From positions 8,921,983 to 8,981,982 of the forward strand of contig NC_087077.1 of NCBI RefSeq assembly GCF_026151205.1: 60,000 nt of DNA, read 5' to 3'. Both the position numbers and the translations under genes were made by a program. This stretch comes from Bolinopsis microptera (lineage: Eukaryota; Ctenophora; Tentaculata; Lobata; Bolinopsidae). This document shows, piece by piece, positions 49,401-60,000 of the stretch. The notes under the pieces were generated by a model. That model was given only the letters and a program-made list of their open reading frames with translations, was not told the DNA's origin and searched no databases. Numbering within the stretch: position 1 is the first letter of the stretch; every line of letters starts with the position of its first letter.

Positions 49401-52400
49401 TGTTCCTAGGGGCAGCTCGAGGGGGTTTGTAAGGAGTAACAGGAGATTTGCCCGTGTCCGAATGTGATCCTTCTGTTTCTGAACGTGATGGTGTCCTCCG
49501 CAGTGATTTGATCTCGTCAGAGGAACTGGCACTTTCAAATGTTACTTTAACTTTTGCGTTCTGCTGGCCCACTCCACCTGGTGAGAGCAAGTTGTTAGTT
49601 TCAGAATATTACAGTGATGAAAGTGCCTCGTGGAATAGAACTATTAATCCTGGTGAAACTTGCTGACATCTGCTTACAATCTGTTCAATGTTCATCTCAG
49701 TAACAGATCGCAGAGCACGTTGTCATAAAACTCACCAGATTTAGTTATGACAGAGACTGGAGAAAGCTGAGCATTGCGTGGTAGTCGCACCAGGATCTTC
49801 TCAGAGCTGAAGTGCTGGATGTTCTCTGTGCAGTCCACACCTCCCACATGGACAGAGACTATATCAGATTGAGAAGTTCCTAGGTTCCTTCCTTGTATTA
49901 GGACCAGCAGTTTCTTGTTTCTCTCTTCCTGTACAGGTATTATAATTGTGAACAAAACTTGCAGTCACAGATGAAAAAGAGAAACATATTATAATTTTGC
50001 TTTTTCCAAGATTATTCTCAAGAGTGACCTTTTAATGTCGAAGCGTGTCATAAATGTTAGAATCTATTTTATTTATTCATAATATTTCAGTAGTTGCATT
50101 TAACTAAGAGAAATCACTTACACTTGCACTCTTTTCTGTGAGGTTGGATTGAAGTTCGGAGGATTTGTTCCTGAGCTCGCCACACGTCCTCTGTTTGCTA
50201 CAATTCACATACTGGTGACCATGTCGAGCTATCATGCCTGCTCGTGTCCGTTCGTTCACATAACTGTGACACCTGAGATGTCGGATTTGACGATAATTCG
50301 CAGTATGTAAAGAGTGGCTGAGATTTACTAACAGCATGTCAAAGGTGACAATGTCTCTCTTAGAGCATGAAAACGGAGGGAAAGTCTGCAGCTAAATATC
50401 TCAACCCTTCAACCACCCCGTTGATCTAATAACCGTCCACTAAAAATTATACCGCCCAAAAAACTTCGATGTTTGATAGACTGGGGATGAAGATCTGACG
50501 GGAATTTTATCAATTGATAATTATTAGCACAAGACAAATAGCTCAGACATAGCGATTAGCGATTGGTGCTTTGCAAGCGATGCGTGGTTGGTATTTGGTA
50601 TGATTCTTCGTGTGCGGTTGATAGACCGAGGGCTAAATCATTATCTTTCAAACCGTCTGATTTTCATGTGACAGGTTTCAATTATTAAAATTATTAGAAT
50701 TTATAGCGACATGAGCAAAAGATGTCAGGTCATCTTGAGATAAGGGAAATCGCCTAATGAACCCACAACGATTTGATAGCGCATTTGGAGGTAAATTTCT
50801 TGACTTCAGAGTTGAAGAATTTGAGAGGTTTTTATATTAGATCAAATAAGATAATACGTAAAATAATAATGATAATGATAATTATTAATTAAAGATCTAA
50901 CCCAGTTTTAAACTAATTACAACACTACAAATCTATTGCATTTATTGAGAATTATGTAACGTACTGGTAATCTTGTTTTGCTCTTATGAGTGGGTCAATC
51001 ATTTATTTTTAATTGTAGTTGACGAAATGAGAGTCTCCACTCAGTGTGTAAAAACATAATTCTTTGTCGACGTTTCGGCTACATGCCTTTGTCATAAACA
51101 GGACGTACTGAAAACTTACATAGCTGCAAAGATACAATGTTAAAATAATCTATTAAAATAATCTATTAATACTATACTATAGATTATTTTAATAGATTAT
51201 TTTAACATTGTATCTTTGCAGCTATGTAAGTTTTCAGTACGTCCTGTTTATGACAAAGGCATGTAGCCGAAACGTCGACAAAGAATTATGTTTTAACACA
51301 CTGAGTGGAGACTCTCATTTCGTCAACTACAATTAAAAATAAAACTATGTAACGTGATGGAAATATTTTAAACGGGTCATATCCTGTCCAAACCCAGGGT
51401 GGATAACACGAAGAATTTGTTGAAACTTTGTATGAAAAGTATTAATAGTAATAAAGACAAGATCTAACCGTTGAATTCCACGTGTGGAGGATTTCTGAAT
51501 ATTTTCGTTGCGTTCCAAACTCATTGTGCCACTTGAGTTGTGTGAGGCTAAGAGATCAGGATCTGATGCAAAGCGAGACATTACTGTCTCTTTGAGCTTT
51601 CTTGTAGTTTGTAGCAGGCGCTTTCTGGTCTGGAAATTATGATGGTTTTCATTACACGATTCTAATTTTATTTACAAATCCGCACATGTGCAAAGACCAT
51701 ACATTTCCAATTAATGACCAAATATTAAACTATTAAATGAATATTAGAGCCGAGGTAAAAATGTACTACAACAAAATAAAACTTTATTATACATACCAAG
51801 GTAGATTTCTCTTCAAGGGTCAAGGTGAAGGATACACAGCATGGTGATTGCTCGTTCAGTAGGTCCACAAACCTGGTGTTCAAGCTGCCCTGTTTTACTT
51901 CTTTTACTGGAATCTGTAGAAGTGTTCTTAATTAATTAGAGCAAATGCGTTAAGATACTCACTTTTGGCGATCTTATCCAATTCAATAGGAGAATCATAG
52001 CATGAGAAATTTGCAGGATGAACAATACTTGAAATTTTAATTTTATATTCTACATTTCTCCAAAATGTTTAAAAGTAGATCAAAACTAACCTGTAAAGAC
52101 CCTAATATTTGATCAGCATCACGGATGATAAACAAAATATTCTCCTTTTTGGATGCTCTTTTAAATTCAAAGCTGTGATTCCAGATGGGATTATTTGAGA
52201 CTATACTCGCTGTGTGAGCAGTCTGGTTACTTATCCCTGAAAATATATTTAAAATATAATCTTTGATGATCAAATAAATTAAGGCTGCAATAGAATTCAT
52301 CCACAGATTCTATTCAAAATCAATTTCCATAAAATAGTCCAATAATTTATACACATACAATGATACTTTCCATAGTTCAACAATTTAGGCACATACCACA

Positions 52401-52502
52401 GATAACGTTAGCAGCTGGAATAATTCCTGGTACACAACCAGGTACATTTCTCCCAGATAATATCTTTATCCTCATGAAACATCCCCCATCATCTTTACCC
52501 AT
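43417..52502 (-). CDS. C2 and IPT/TIG domain protein, 527 residues
   Basis: Eleven exons join in phase with gt-ag at every junction: 52502-52397, 52236-52091, 51913-51797, 51629-51469, 50272-50122, 49928-49736, 49577-49391, 48706-48615, 45181-45043, 44794-44616 and 43529-43417 (stop taa). Residues about 8-118 form an N-terminal C2 domain (MRIKILSGRNVPG, NNPIWNHSFEF, LFIIRDADQILGSL). The usual SDPY loop is AANVI, so calcium binding is doubtful. Residues about 228-315 form an IPT/TIG domain (KLLVLIQGRNLGTSQSDIVS, SSEKILVRLP, VITKSGG) close in pattern to the N-terminal IPT of exocyst Sec5/EXOC2. The rest is Ser/Pro-rich and probably phosphorylated, ending in a helical LPKSDLIEEILKLRG tail reminiscent of Rab11-FIP C-termini (weak). 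It is probably a cytosolic trafficking adaptor; that role is inferred, and I recognise no named ortholog. Confidence 0.85.
46047..46455. repeat. Imperfect tandem repeat, units of 98-118 bp
   Basis: Four units are marked by atg(g/t)cagatttattta at 46051, 46149, 46267 and 46381, each followed by aattgaaagt-like, cagtttatgtttatattgcc and tttctgggtatcttcattta. It lies in the intron between exons 48706-48615 and 45181-45043 of the C2/IPT gene and is non-coding. Confidence 0.85.
50963..51345. mobile_element. Near-perfect palindromic insertion (~170-bp arms)
   Basis: Arms about 51003-51170 and 51172-51342 are almost exact reverse complements meeting near 51171; a single mismatch was noted. Each arm holds ggcatgtagccgaaacgtcg (51258-51277 and its complement 51068-51087), a motif I associate with Penelope-like elements and their hammerhead ribozymes. 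Both sides carry tatgtaacgt (50953-50962 and 51346-51355), a probable 10-bp target duplication. It sits in the intron between C2/IPT exons 4 and 5. Confidence 0.75.
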
Positions 52503-53487
52503 GCTTATTTCTCATTGGTAACCTTGGGAGTTAAAATTTAAATCTTCGGGCACTTACTCATTTAAACAGCAAAATTACAATTTAGGAATCGTAGAAACCA
52601 TATAGAAACCATATAAAAATAAGAAATGTTAATGGTAATATCTTATTTGAAGTGAGTGGAGAGCAAGACCTCGCAGAAGATGTTTAAAGCAGAATGGATA
52701 CAATCACCGATTTTGACATTATATATACTCTAATTCGACTGTCATAAATCGTCATAATGATGCTATATAAGGACATGTATAGTTCAATGACAACAAGCTA
52801 GAACTTCCAATTCAAATTACTGCCTTGATTCAAGCATACTCCTATTCTGATATCAGAAATTCTTTGATCAGTTTTGGAATCAGAATTCATCCTCAAGATC
52901 AAGAGAAGGTCAAACTATAGATCCATGGATCTCTGCAAGGTTCCAAAATTGATCTTGGAATGTACAGTTTTCAATCTTCTACTACACTTCGAAATAATGC
53001 AAGTATGATTATTAAGCTGAAGTATGTAACAGGGCCAGGGTGAGCCATGCTTTATGAAGTATGAATCCTGTGATGAGCTGAGGACTCCATTAGATCTATG
53101 ACCCACGGTCGACTCAGATCAGAAACCGTGATTAAAAGATAAATGATTTAAAACACAAATATTACTTACTATTAGTTAGGGAATTAATAGCTACACAACA
53201 GGCTTTAGTGTGGGGCCTTGTTAAAGGATTATAGATCTTGTAAGGGCATCCTTTAGTAAAAATTTACTTCAGAAACATTAGTGATTAGTCAAATGTTTAT
53301 TCTATAAGTTACATGGGAGTGTACTAAAAATCTACAATTAATTTGCCACAAGCATCTTTACGTTGTCCATAGTCCTTGAAACCACCTCAAAGACTTGTAA
53401 AACTGATGGGCAAAACTACCTAGAGCATATTTTTTCCAGGCACCCCAGAACAAAAATTAAAATTTGCTCAAGAACTCAATATGATAA
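52503..53487. other. Upstream region of the C2/IPT gene, no other gene seen
   Basis: About 1 kb with no supported exon. It should contain the promoter and 5' UTR of the antisense gene starting at 52502, but no specific element is evident. Confidence 0.4.
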
Positions 53488-53704
53488 GGGTGCAAAAAAA
53501 AAAGAAAAAAAAAAGGGGGGACCCCCAACCCATGTAGCTGAGACACCTCACAGCAAGTAGACCAAAGTGGCTCTTGCTTGTGAAAGGTGCGTCAACTACC
53601 CGCCGAAGCGGTGGGTTGGGAGTCCCCCCTGGGATCATTTCGTCCGTAAAATTATATACAACATAAAATAGTACAGTAAAATATCAAAATTTACATAAAC
53701 AAAT

Positions 53705-55351
53705 CTAGGAGACCTCAAAGCTCGTCTTCTGGGGGATGAGGTTGAAGGAGATGTCATGCAGTTCAAGATGCTGGGCCGTTGATCTTCCTCTGATTCCTCT
53801 TAGTGCAATGAGTGTACTTCTTAACAGATCAAATCTAAATCGTGTTCTGATATGATTTTTGACTTGGCTCTTGGCTTCTTTTTTATGGTCAGCTATCATC
53901 TCAGAGACACGATCTACAAATACAGTGCATAGGGGTCCCATACCTCCAGAGGTTGTGAAGACTAGAGGGACAAAGGATCCTTTCTCTGACTGAAGTACTC
54001 TCTCTTCATACAAATCTTTCTTTTCTTTCTCGTGATCTTTATAGATCTTATCTAGCGTCTTAAATGTGTTTGTGTCACAGTTAGGATGTGTGACCCTAAT
54101 GTCAAAGAATGTTCTTTCAAAGGGTGCATACAATCCGACAGCTGCAACATCAAGACGGGCTTCATCCTGGGTGTTGGTCTTTCTTGAGAAGGAGCTTGGT
54201 TGGACTGTCAGGAGTGCTGGTTCTATCCTTACATCTTTACACTTTGCTTCTCGGAGGAAGAAAGCAGCAGTATCTCTAATAGCGTTGTGGCGCATGCTAA
54301 CGTATCCGCCTAGTTTACAGTCAAGGGCGTGGTAGATACTGTTAACATTTCCACAAGCACATTTAGAGGGCACTCCTTGGATCTTCCAACCATACCTTAA
54401 GCGTATGCTGTCTTGGAACTCCTGCCTGTTCAGAACATAGTTGAGGTCTTTCAGTGGTAGTGTCGAAAGCCATGTTGAGGCTCCCTTCTCTCTTGCTTGG
54501 TCTAAGTGGTTCTTTAGTTGATGATCTGATTCTTTGTGGAGCACCTTGAACCTTTGAGAGAGAAACTCCTCTTTCTGTTTCCTCAGTTCTTCTTTCTTTT
54601 CTTTTATCTTGCCCATGTCCAGCTTGGTGATATCCGGGTCTTGTTGGTTGATCAAACTCACGTGGTCTTTAGTTACCGCTACTGAGTAAGCATATTCACG
54701 GGATGTTATTCTGACAGGATTGATGATGCCTAGCCCGCCACAACGAACAGGAAGTTCGAGGATATCTCTCTCGTGCTGGTTGACTGGACGACCGAGGAGG
54801 GCTGGAATGAGCACATGCATGATCTTGCTCTCCAGTGGGGCAAAGTACTCTGCAATGTCAGGTATTGTTCTCATGAAGAACCTCCATCGGTGGCATATTC
54901 CTTTGGTGAAGGCTGAATAAGCCAGCTGTGGTTCTTCAGAAGCGATATCAGCAAGTTGTTCAATATCTGTTATCCATTTCTCAACTTTTTCTTTGATGTA
55001 ATCTTCCCTGTATTTCTTTGATCCTACCACTGCATTACCTGGGGACCTCAGGCTATCATGTTCAATAACAATAGAGATTCGGCGGAATGACAGGCTGAGC
55101 GCGGCCCAGTAAACCACTGCACCAAGGTGACGTTCTCCAGATGTCGTGATCTTAACTCCAAGATGCCCAAATAGTGTCTCTGCTACAGCCTGGTCTTTAG
55201 GATTCTTGACAATTAGAATGGTCTTTTTAGCGTTGGGATAATACCCATATCCCGGACCGATGTCACAAAGTCTATTCCACCACTGAAGAAGTTGGATGAA
55301 GCTTCCACATGCAGAGCTGTCATCAGCGTACCAGACCATGGTTGCTTCATG
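53705..55351 (-). pseudogene. Reverse transcriptase C-terminus plus CCHC and RLE endonuclease
   Basis: About 548 codons are open. The RT catalytic motif WYADDSSACG (YADD at 55330-55319) is followed by GYGYYPNAKKT and RHLGA, then the thumb region (WRFFMRTIPD, LPVRCGGLGIINP). A coiled, charged segment leads to a CCHC-type finger (CACG...HALDC, 54361-54317) and a PD-(D/E)XK restriction-like endonuclease (ARLDVAAVGL, FFDIRVTHP with FDIR at 54106-54095). The order RT, CCHC, RLE is that of early-branching, R2/NeSL-like LINEs. The N-terminal half of RT and any upstream domains are lost, so the copy cannot move by itself. Residues encoded by 55113-55027 are a MITE insertion that kept the frame. Stop-free length suggests recent insertion. 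Confidence 0.85.
55035..55113. mobile_element. 79-bp MITE inside the RT ORF
   Basis: Ends ttacctggg and cccagtaaa form short inverted repeats, with ccactgca directly repeated on both sides (55027-55034, 55114-55121), an 8-bp TSD as in hAT elements. Element plus TSD is 87 bp, or 29 codons, and has no stop in the RT frame. The same core (gggccgcgctcagcctgtca) occurs at 56911-57003. Confidence 0.85.
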
Positions 55352-55382
55352 GTGGGTGCAAAATGACTGCAACGATCACAAT

Positions 55383-55568
55383 ATGGCAACTGATAGTAAA
55401 AAATGCTTAAAGCATCTCGAATCAAGCGCCAAGATATTTTCTAACTTTCGTGTAGAAGGTTTTAAAAAACTTTTGGATAAGTACAAAATAGCCACAACAA
55501 GCACGTTTATGTACAAATTAAAGACCAACCTAAAATACTTACTTTTCGAATTACTAGCGGAAAATTGA
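55383..55568 (+). CDS. Small lysine-rich ORF, unrecognised
   Basis: 61 codons from ATG (MATDSKKCLKHLESSAKIF ... FELLAEN). It starts 20 bases beyond the LINE target duplication, so it belongs to the pre-insertion locus. Composition is protein-like (Lys-rich, helical), but no family is recognised and no partner exon can be tied to it. It could be an exon of a broken gene or of a mobile element. Confidence 0.25.
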   Translation: MATDSKKCLKHLESSAKIFSNFRVEGFKKLLDKYKIATTSTFMYKLKTNLKYLLFELLAEN

Positions 55569-55865
55569 TTTTTGGCGTAGCGATTTAGCAAAAATATAGG
55601 TTGTGGTGCACTGCATTACTGGGCTGCGCCGCGCATCAAATAATGTTTCTCGCAACCGGCGCCACCGGTCATGCAGAGCTGCGAAGGATTAACATCAAAC
55701 ATCGTCAATCAAAAATATAGATGGTTATAAATTAAGTAAGAAATATGAAAAAGACTTTCGAATATCCAAAAAACCAAACCAAATCAAATACTAGCTGCTA
55801 GCTATACAAATGGATTTGAAAATTTGCTTCTACTGTGTGTTGTGTGCGCTGTAGGTCTTCTGTTG

Positions 55866-56620
55866 ATCACATAGCCATGTGTCTACGCGCGTACTGAGCT
55901 GCGTGACGCTTGACGGATGTTACTCGTCTAAATTTCTTCGAAGTAGCGCGCGCCGCTTTCTTCTCGAAAGCACGCGCCGGGCCTGATCATTAACAATGGT
56001 CAGCGTGAAGCGCGCTTTTTCACGCGCTACTGCAAGCGAGAGGGCTTTGGTTAGAGCAAGGTCTTTTGCCAGCTTCGGGTAAAACAAAAAATTATAATTG
56101 TGAGCCAAATGCAATTTAACAAATAACAAATAACACAATTACTGCAAAGTCAGGAAAAAATCGATATTTAAAAAAAGAAGCGTTTTGTAAATCTTTATTC
56201 CACTGGGAAGTTTTTAATATAGGATAATGTTTTTGATAGATTTTTAAAATATTGTATTTGATAAATAATTAATGTTGGTGAGAAATATTGATAATATATT
56301 TTTTCCATAATGCGATGATATTTTATAGACATGTGTGATGCGATGATGTGATGTCAACATTTTACTTTACTTTACAAGAGCAAGAGCTGGTCCCAAGTCC
56401 AGAGCTAGTCCCAAGTCCAAATAAACGCCGTTTTATTCTTTGTAATTTTCAATGTTCAATAACCCTGTTTAGTCATTGACTACTGATTTACAATGTTCAA
56501 AAGCTTGCTCTAACCAAAGCCCTCTCGCTTGCAGTAGCGCTTGTGAAACAAGCGCGTCACGCAGTACGCGTATACACATGGCTATGTGAAGCGTATTGCG
56601 TATACACATGGCTATGTGAA
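55866..56620. mobile_element. Foldback element with one arm interrupted
   Basis: The left arm (cacatagccatgtgt...gcgtgacgcttg, then cgctactgcaagcgagaggg...ttagagcaag, ending about 56062) and right arm (56503-56620) are inverted copies separated by about 440 bp. The left arm is split near 55912-56021 by a GC-rich repeat (gatgttactcgtctaaattt ... gatcattaacaatggtca) that recurs at 58088-58162. The end of the right arm is partly duplicated (gcgtat-tacacatggctatgtgaa twice). Confidence 0.8.
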
Positions 56621-56910
56621 TTCAAAAGCAAAACGTATTTAAAGTAATGTATATATGTGAATATATTGATTCTAAATCATAAATACATGGTAATAGATTT
56701 GATCTCGATTTATGAAGTTTAATAAAACTAAAAGTTCTAGTAATTACTGCAATGCGCGCAATTTGGGAATTGTACTGCATTCGGCGGAGATATATAAACT
56801 GCGCCACAGATTTCACCTAACCATGTGCTTTCGCGCCATACCACCGCGGGCGCGCTTGTTTCGTACAATTTTAAATAACAGATGCGGGCGCGCGCCACTG
56901 CATGCACTGC

Positions 56911-57003
56911 TTACTGGGCCGCGCTCAGCCTGTCATTCCGCCTAATAATCTCTATTTTATGTTGTTAAACAACATAAAAGCCCGGGGTCCTCAGATCAGG
57001 TAA
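56911..57003. mobile_element. 93-bp MITE, second copy of the family in the RT ORF
   Basis: It starts ttactgggccgcgctcagcc and ends gatcaggtaa, flanked by the perfect 8-bp direct repeat tgcactgc (56903-56910 and 57004-57011). It shares its core with 55035-55113 but is longer by a central AT-rich hairpin (atgttgtttaacaacat-like). Confidence 0.82.
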
Positions 57004-57011
57004 TGCACTGC

Positions 57012-58009
57012 AAGCGCAAGTTGCAAGGGCTCTGGATTGTGGATAGAGCAACCAAAAATTATAGTTGTAGCTTAATTGACGATGTCAATTCATCGCAGCT
57101 CGGCGAGGCGCATTTCGTTGTATCACGTTGTGACACCCACGGTCGTTTCGTCCTGACGGTCGTTTCGTCCTGACGATACAGGGGGAGCCGCGAATTTTGT
57201 GCGCGGCGGGTCATACAACGTATGACAAGCATTTCGCAGTAGCGCATTTCGCCGTTGAAAGAAGCATAATTGAGTGCGCGGCGCGGCACAGTAACGTGCA
57301 TCGCGCTACAAAGTGTCTCTTTAAACTTTACCTAAACAATTACCAACAGGTTGCAGTCAGTGATATAAAAGGAAAAATCCCTCTCGAACTGTTTCTCAAC
57401 AAATACAAATATAGGAATCTTGATACTTCAGAAACTCACATCAAATGGCTAACATGCACTTGCAGTAACATGGCTATTGTCAGGTCACAGCCTACTTGCT
57501 ACTAGCTTACTTTGATTAGATAGTGGCAAACAATGTTAACTTTGAGACGCAAGACTGCGATGCGAACACTGCCCAGGGGAAGCAAAAACTTCACAGCACT
57601 TCTTTGCGAATGCATCCAGCTGATGACTCTCAGATTGAGGATATTTGGTAAACCTCTTCTCACAATGGAGGAAATTATCAACAGTAAACACAACCACATT
57701 ATCAAATTTGTGTAACAGTCGATAATACTAAAAAGGGAAAATCTCTTGGGTAACCTCGCGCTACTCCTAGTCCTAGGAGTTCACATCAGGAACTACACTA
57801 AAACCCAACCTAAACACTAAACCCGTCCTGGCCTACCTCTACATAGAAACGCCAATTCCAGGAGTTAATTGACCTCACTCGGAAATCCCTTGTCTACCCG
57901 CTGAAGTATTACAACGGAAGTGGGTTTGCTCTGAGCCAGGTAGTGACAGCTTCATATCAAGACTCCAGAGGTCTGTTGATTTCTTAAATACTTCGGGAGT
58001 CCTGTTGTA
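57012..58009. other. Weak ORF remnants, no recognised gene
   Basis: 57358-57505 (AVSDIKGKIPLELFLNKYKY ... stop) and 57533-57715 (MLTLRRKTAMRTLPRGSKNF ... stop) on the plus strand have coding-like composition but no recognised domain, no matching splice phases and no clear start. They may be decayed transposase or gene fragments. Confidence 0.3.
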
Positions 58010-58680
<671 letters not shown>

Positions 58681-60000
58681 TTGCCATTTTTATTCAATTT
58701 GTAACTCCCCTGGGATTTTTATTTGAAATATACTCAGTCCTTACTTCACGCTTTTTTATAAAGTTTACATATTACATGAAATTATTTGTTTTGGTTAGCG
58801 AACTTTATAAATACTTAAAGTTGTACAACTTGTAGTCAGCGTGCATGCTAACTTGTAACTAGTTTAAACATTTTTAGTTAATCATAATGCATAATGATAA
58901 GGCCAAACATCTAGACATTATTTAAATCATCCTGCAAACTTTTTTGTAAGTGCAAGGATGTCGCAATCTCTATTATAATTCAGAGATAGAGAGGACATAC
59001 CTGCAATTTGCAATAGCAGCTATAGTTAAAAACCTTGCATTTTAAAATTTATAGCACATCAATCGTCCAACCACAAATAAAAGCGATGTGGAGGATATAA
59101 TACCTGTCCAATATGGCTTAACCATTTCTGATAAATCTCCTTGACACGCGTCACTTGCGTATTACTATCGGTATAAATATAAGGTTACATCACACTATAT
59201 ATTGGGAGAGAAGAAATGAAACAAGATTTTTTTAAACATAAAATTGGAATGATCTGTGATATTTTGCGATATAATATGATGGGTCCACTCAAAAGTAATT
59301 TAGAAACCCTGACATCGTCCCGACCATTTGTGTTCAATACCAGATTCAATCATCAAGAGCAGTGATCACTAGATTTGAAATATTGTGCGCTATCACTGGC
59401 TATTGGATCCTAGCAATTGTGCTAGACAAAAGAATTCAACATAGTAGGTTTATAGCAAACTGATGCTGGCCATCCACACAGAGATTCGCACGACTTTGAG
59501 TCAGGGTTTCCATTCTAACCAAGTTGTAAGTTCAGAAGTCAGAACATCCAATAATTCCAATTCGTTTTTCAATATCTCAAGAACTTTAAGCCGAGCTGGC
59601 TCCATTTTGAAACCCAATGTATTTTCAACTTTTGAGACTGATATGATGTAAAATTACAAAAGATCTCCTATTAGCGCTGTAGAACCACAGCAAATATCGA
59701 AACAAAACTCAGATCTCTTAAAGCATCCATATCTAAACAATGCAGATATAATGCTGATAAATTGAACATTGAAAGCAATAGTAACATAGCATAAGCAATA
59801 TAATCAATATAGTAATATAATAATTATTATCATAACAGTTATATTATCATAATAATTATTATCATATATTATTATATATCTCAAAAATACATCACATAGT
59901 CTGAAGATTATAACAATCAGCGATAGCAAATAAAACCTTCTTATTTCGGCTTGAAGAGCGTGTTTTTATTTAAACTTAGAAGGTCAGCGGTTGTAGCAAC
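58681..60000. other. AT-rich terminal interval, no gene seen
   Basis: No supported exon. An AT-rich inverted segment (ataataattattatcata repeated in both orientations) lies at about 59812-59878. Confidence 0.45.

Larger units (their letters stand above)
53498..55353 (-). mobile_element. 5'-truncated RLE-type non-LTR retrotransposon
   Basis: The insertion is bracketed by gggtgcaaaa (53488-53497 and 55354-55363), a probable 10-bp target duplication. Sense is the minus strand. The element starts inside the reverse transcriptase just before the YADD box and runs to a 3' UTR containing an inverted pair (cccaaccc / gggttggga). Its end is c- and t-rich, so the sense-strand tail is poly-T-like instead of poly-A, which is odd. 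A 79-bp MITE lies inside the ORF. Confidence 0.75.

Noticed and set aside
55384-57715. Joining the small ORFs at 55383-55568, 57358-57505 and 57533-57715 into one gene
   Set aside because: Each ends in its own stop without a donor, and a foldback element and a MITE intervene. There is no evidence that they are linked.

Overview
The window reads as an AT-rich invertebrate animal genome. It has spliced genes with GT-AG introns, several secreted multidomain proteins, LINE and MITE debris, and no operons or prokaryotic signals. The protein set (histamine N-methyltransferase-like enzyme, PAN/GCC-type and sushi-type secreted proteins, a chitin-binding plus thrombospondin protein, and an RLE-type retroelement of a kind I associate with corals and hydroids) suggests a cnidarian, possibly a hydrozoan. 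That placement is inference. All exon models were built by hand from splice signals, reading phase and family resemblance.

Layout. 0.5-4.3 kb: two antisense paralogous genes for PAN-like, cysteine-rich secreted proteins, one shortened. 5.4-10.2 kb: plus-strand exons of the CAB39/MO25 scaffold, with a 1.1-kb 51-bp minisatellite in one intron; the N-terminal exons were not found. 11.2-27.6 kb: EMC10 (ER membrane complex subunit 10), complete in six exons. Its fourth intron is 15 kb and holds four antisense genes: an HNMT-like methyltransferase, two paralogous signal-peptide/double-module/sushi genes, and a CBM14-thrombospondin gene. A LINE remnant and two copies of a dispersed repeat lie there too.

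27.5-29.9 kb: the last EMC10 exon and its 3' flank are repeated three times in tandem (units of about 812 bp). The array ends inside a hAT-like MITE. The left end of that MITE (29899) and a second right end (38167) are bracketed by the same 8-bp sequence, so 29.9-38.2 kb may be one nested or composite insertion. It carries an intact Ly6/uPAR-type gene, inverted repeats and tandem repeats. 38.2-43.4 kb is mostly gene-free.

43.4-52.5 kb: an antisense 11-exon gene for a 527-residue protein with an N-terminal C2 domain and a central IPT/TIG domain. One intron contains a palindrome of about 340 bp. 53.5-55.4 kb: a 5'-truncated RLE-type LINE with a 79-bp MITE inserted in frame in its reverse transcriptase. 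55.4-60 kb: foldback elements, small MITEs, GC-rich dispersed repeats, a 285-bp GA array and weak ORF remnants.

The genes do not form one pathway. CAB39 (LKB1 kinase complex) and EMC10 (membrane protein insertion) are housekeeping genes. The antisense genes look like lineage-specific secreted or surface proteins that have settled in large introns along with mobile DNA.
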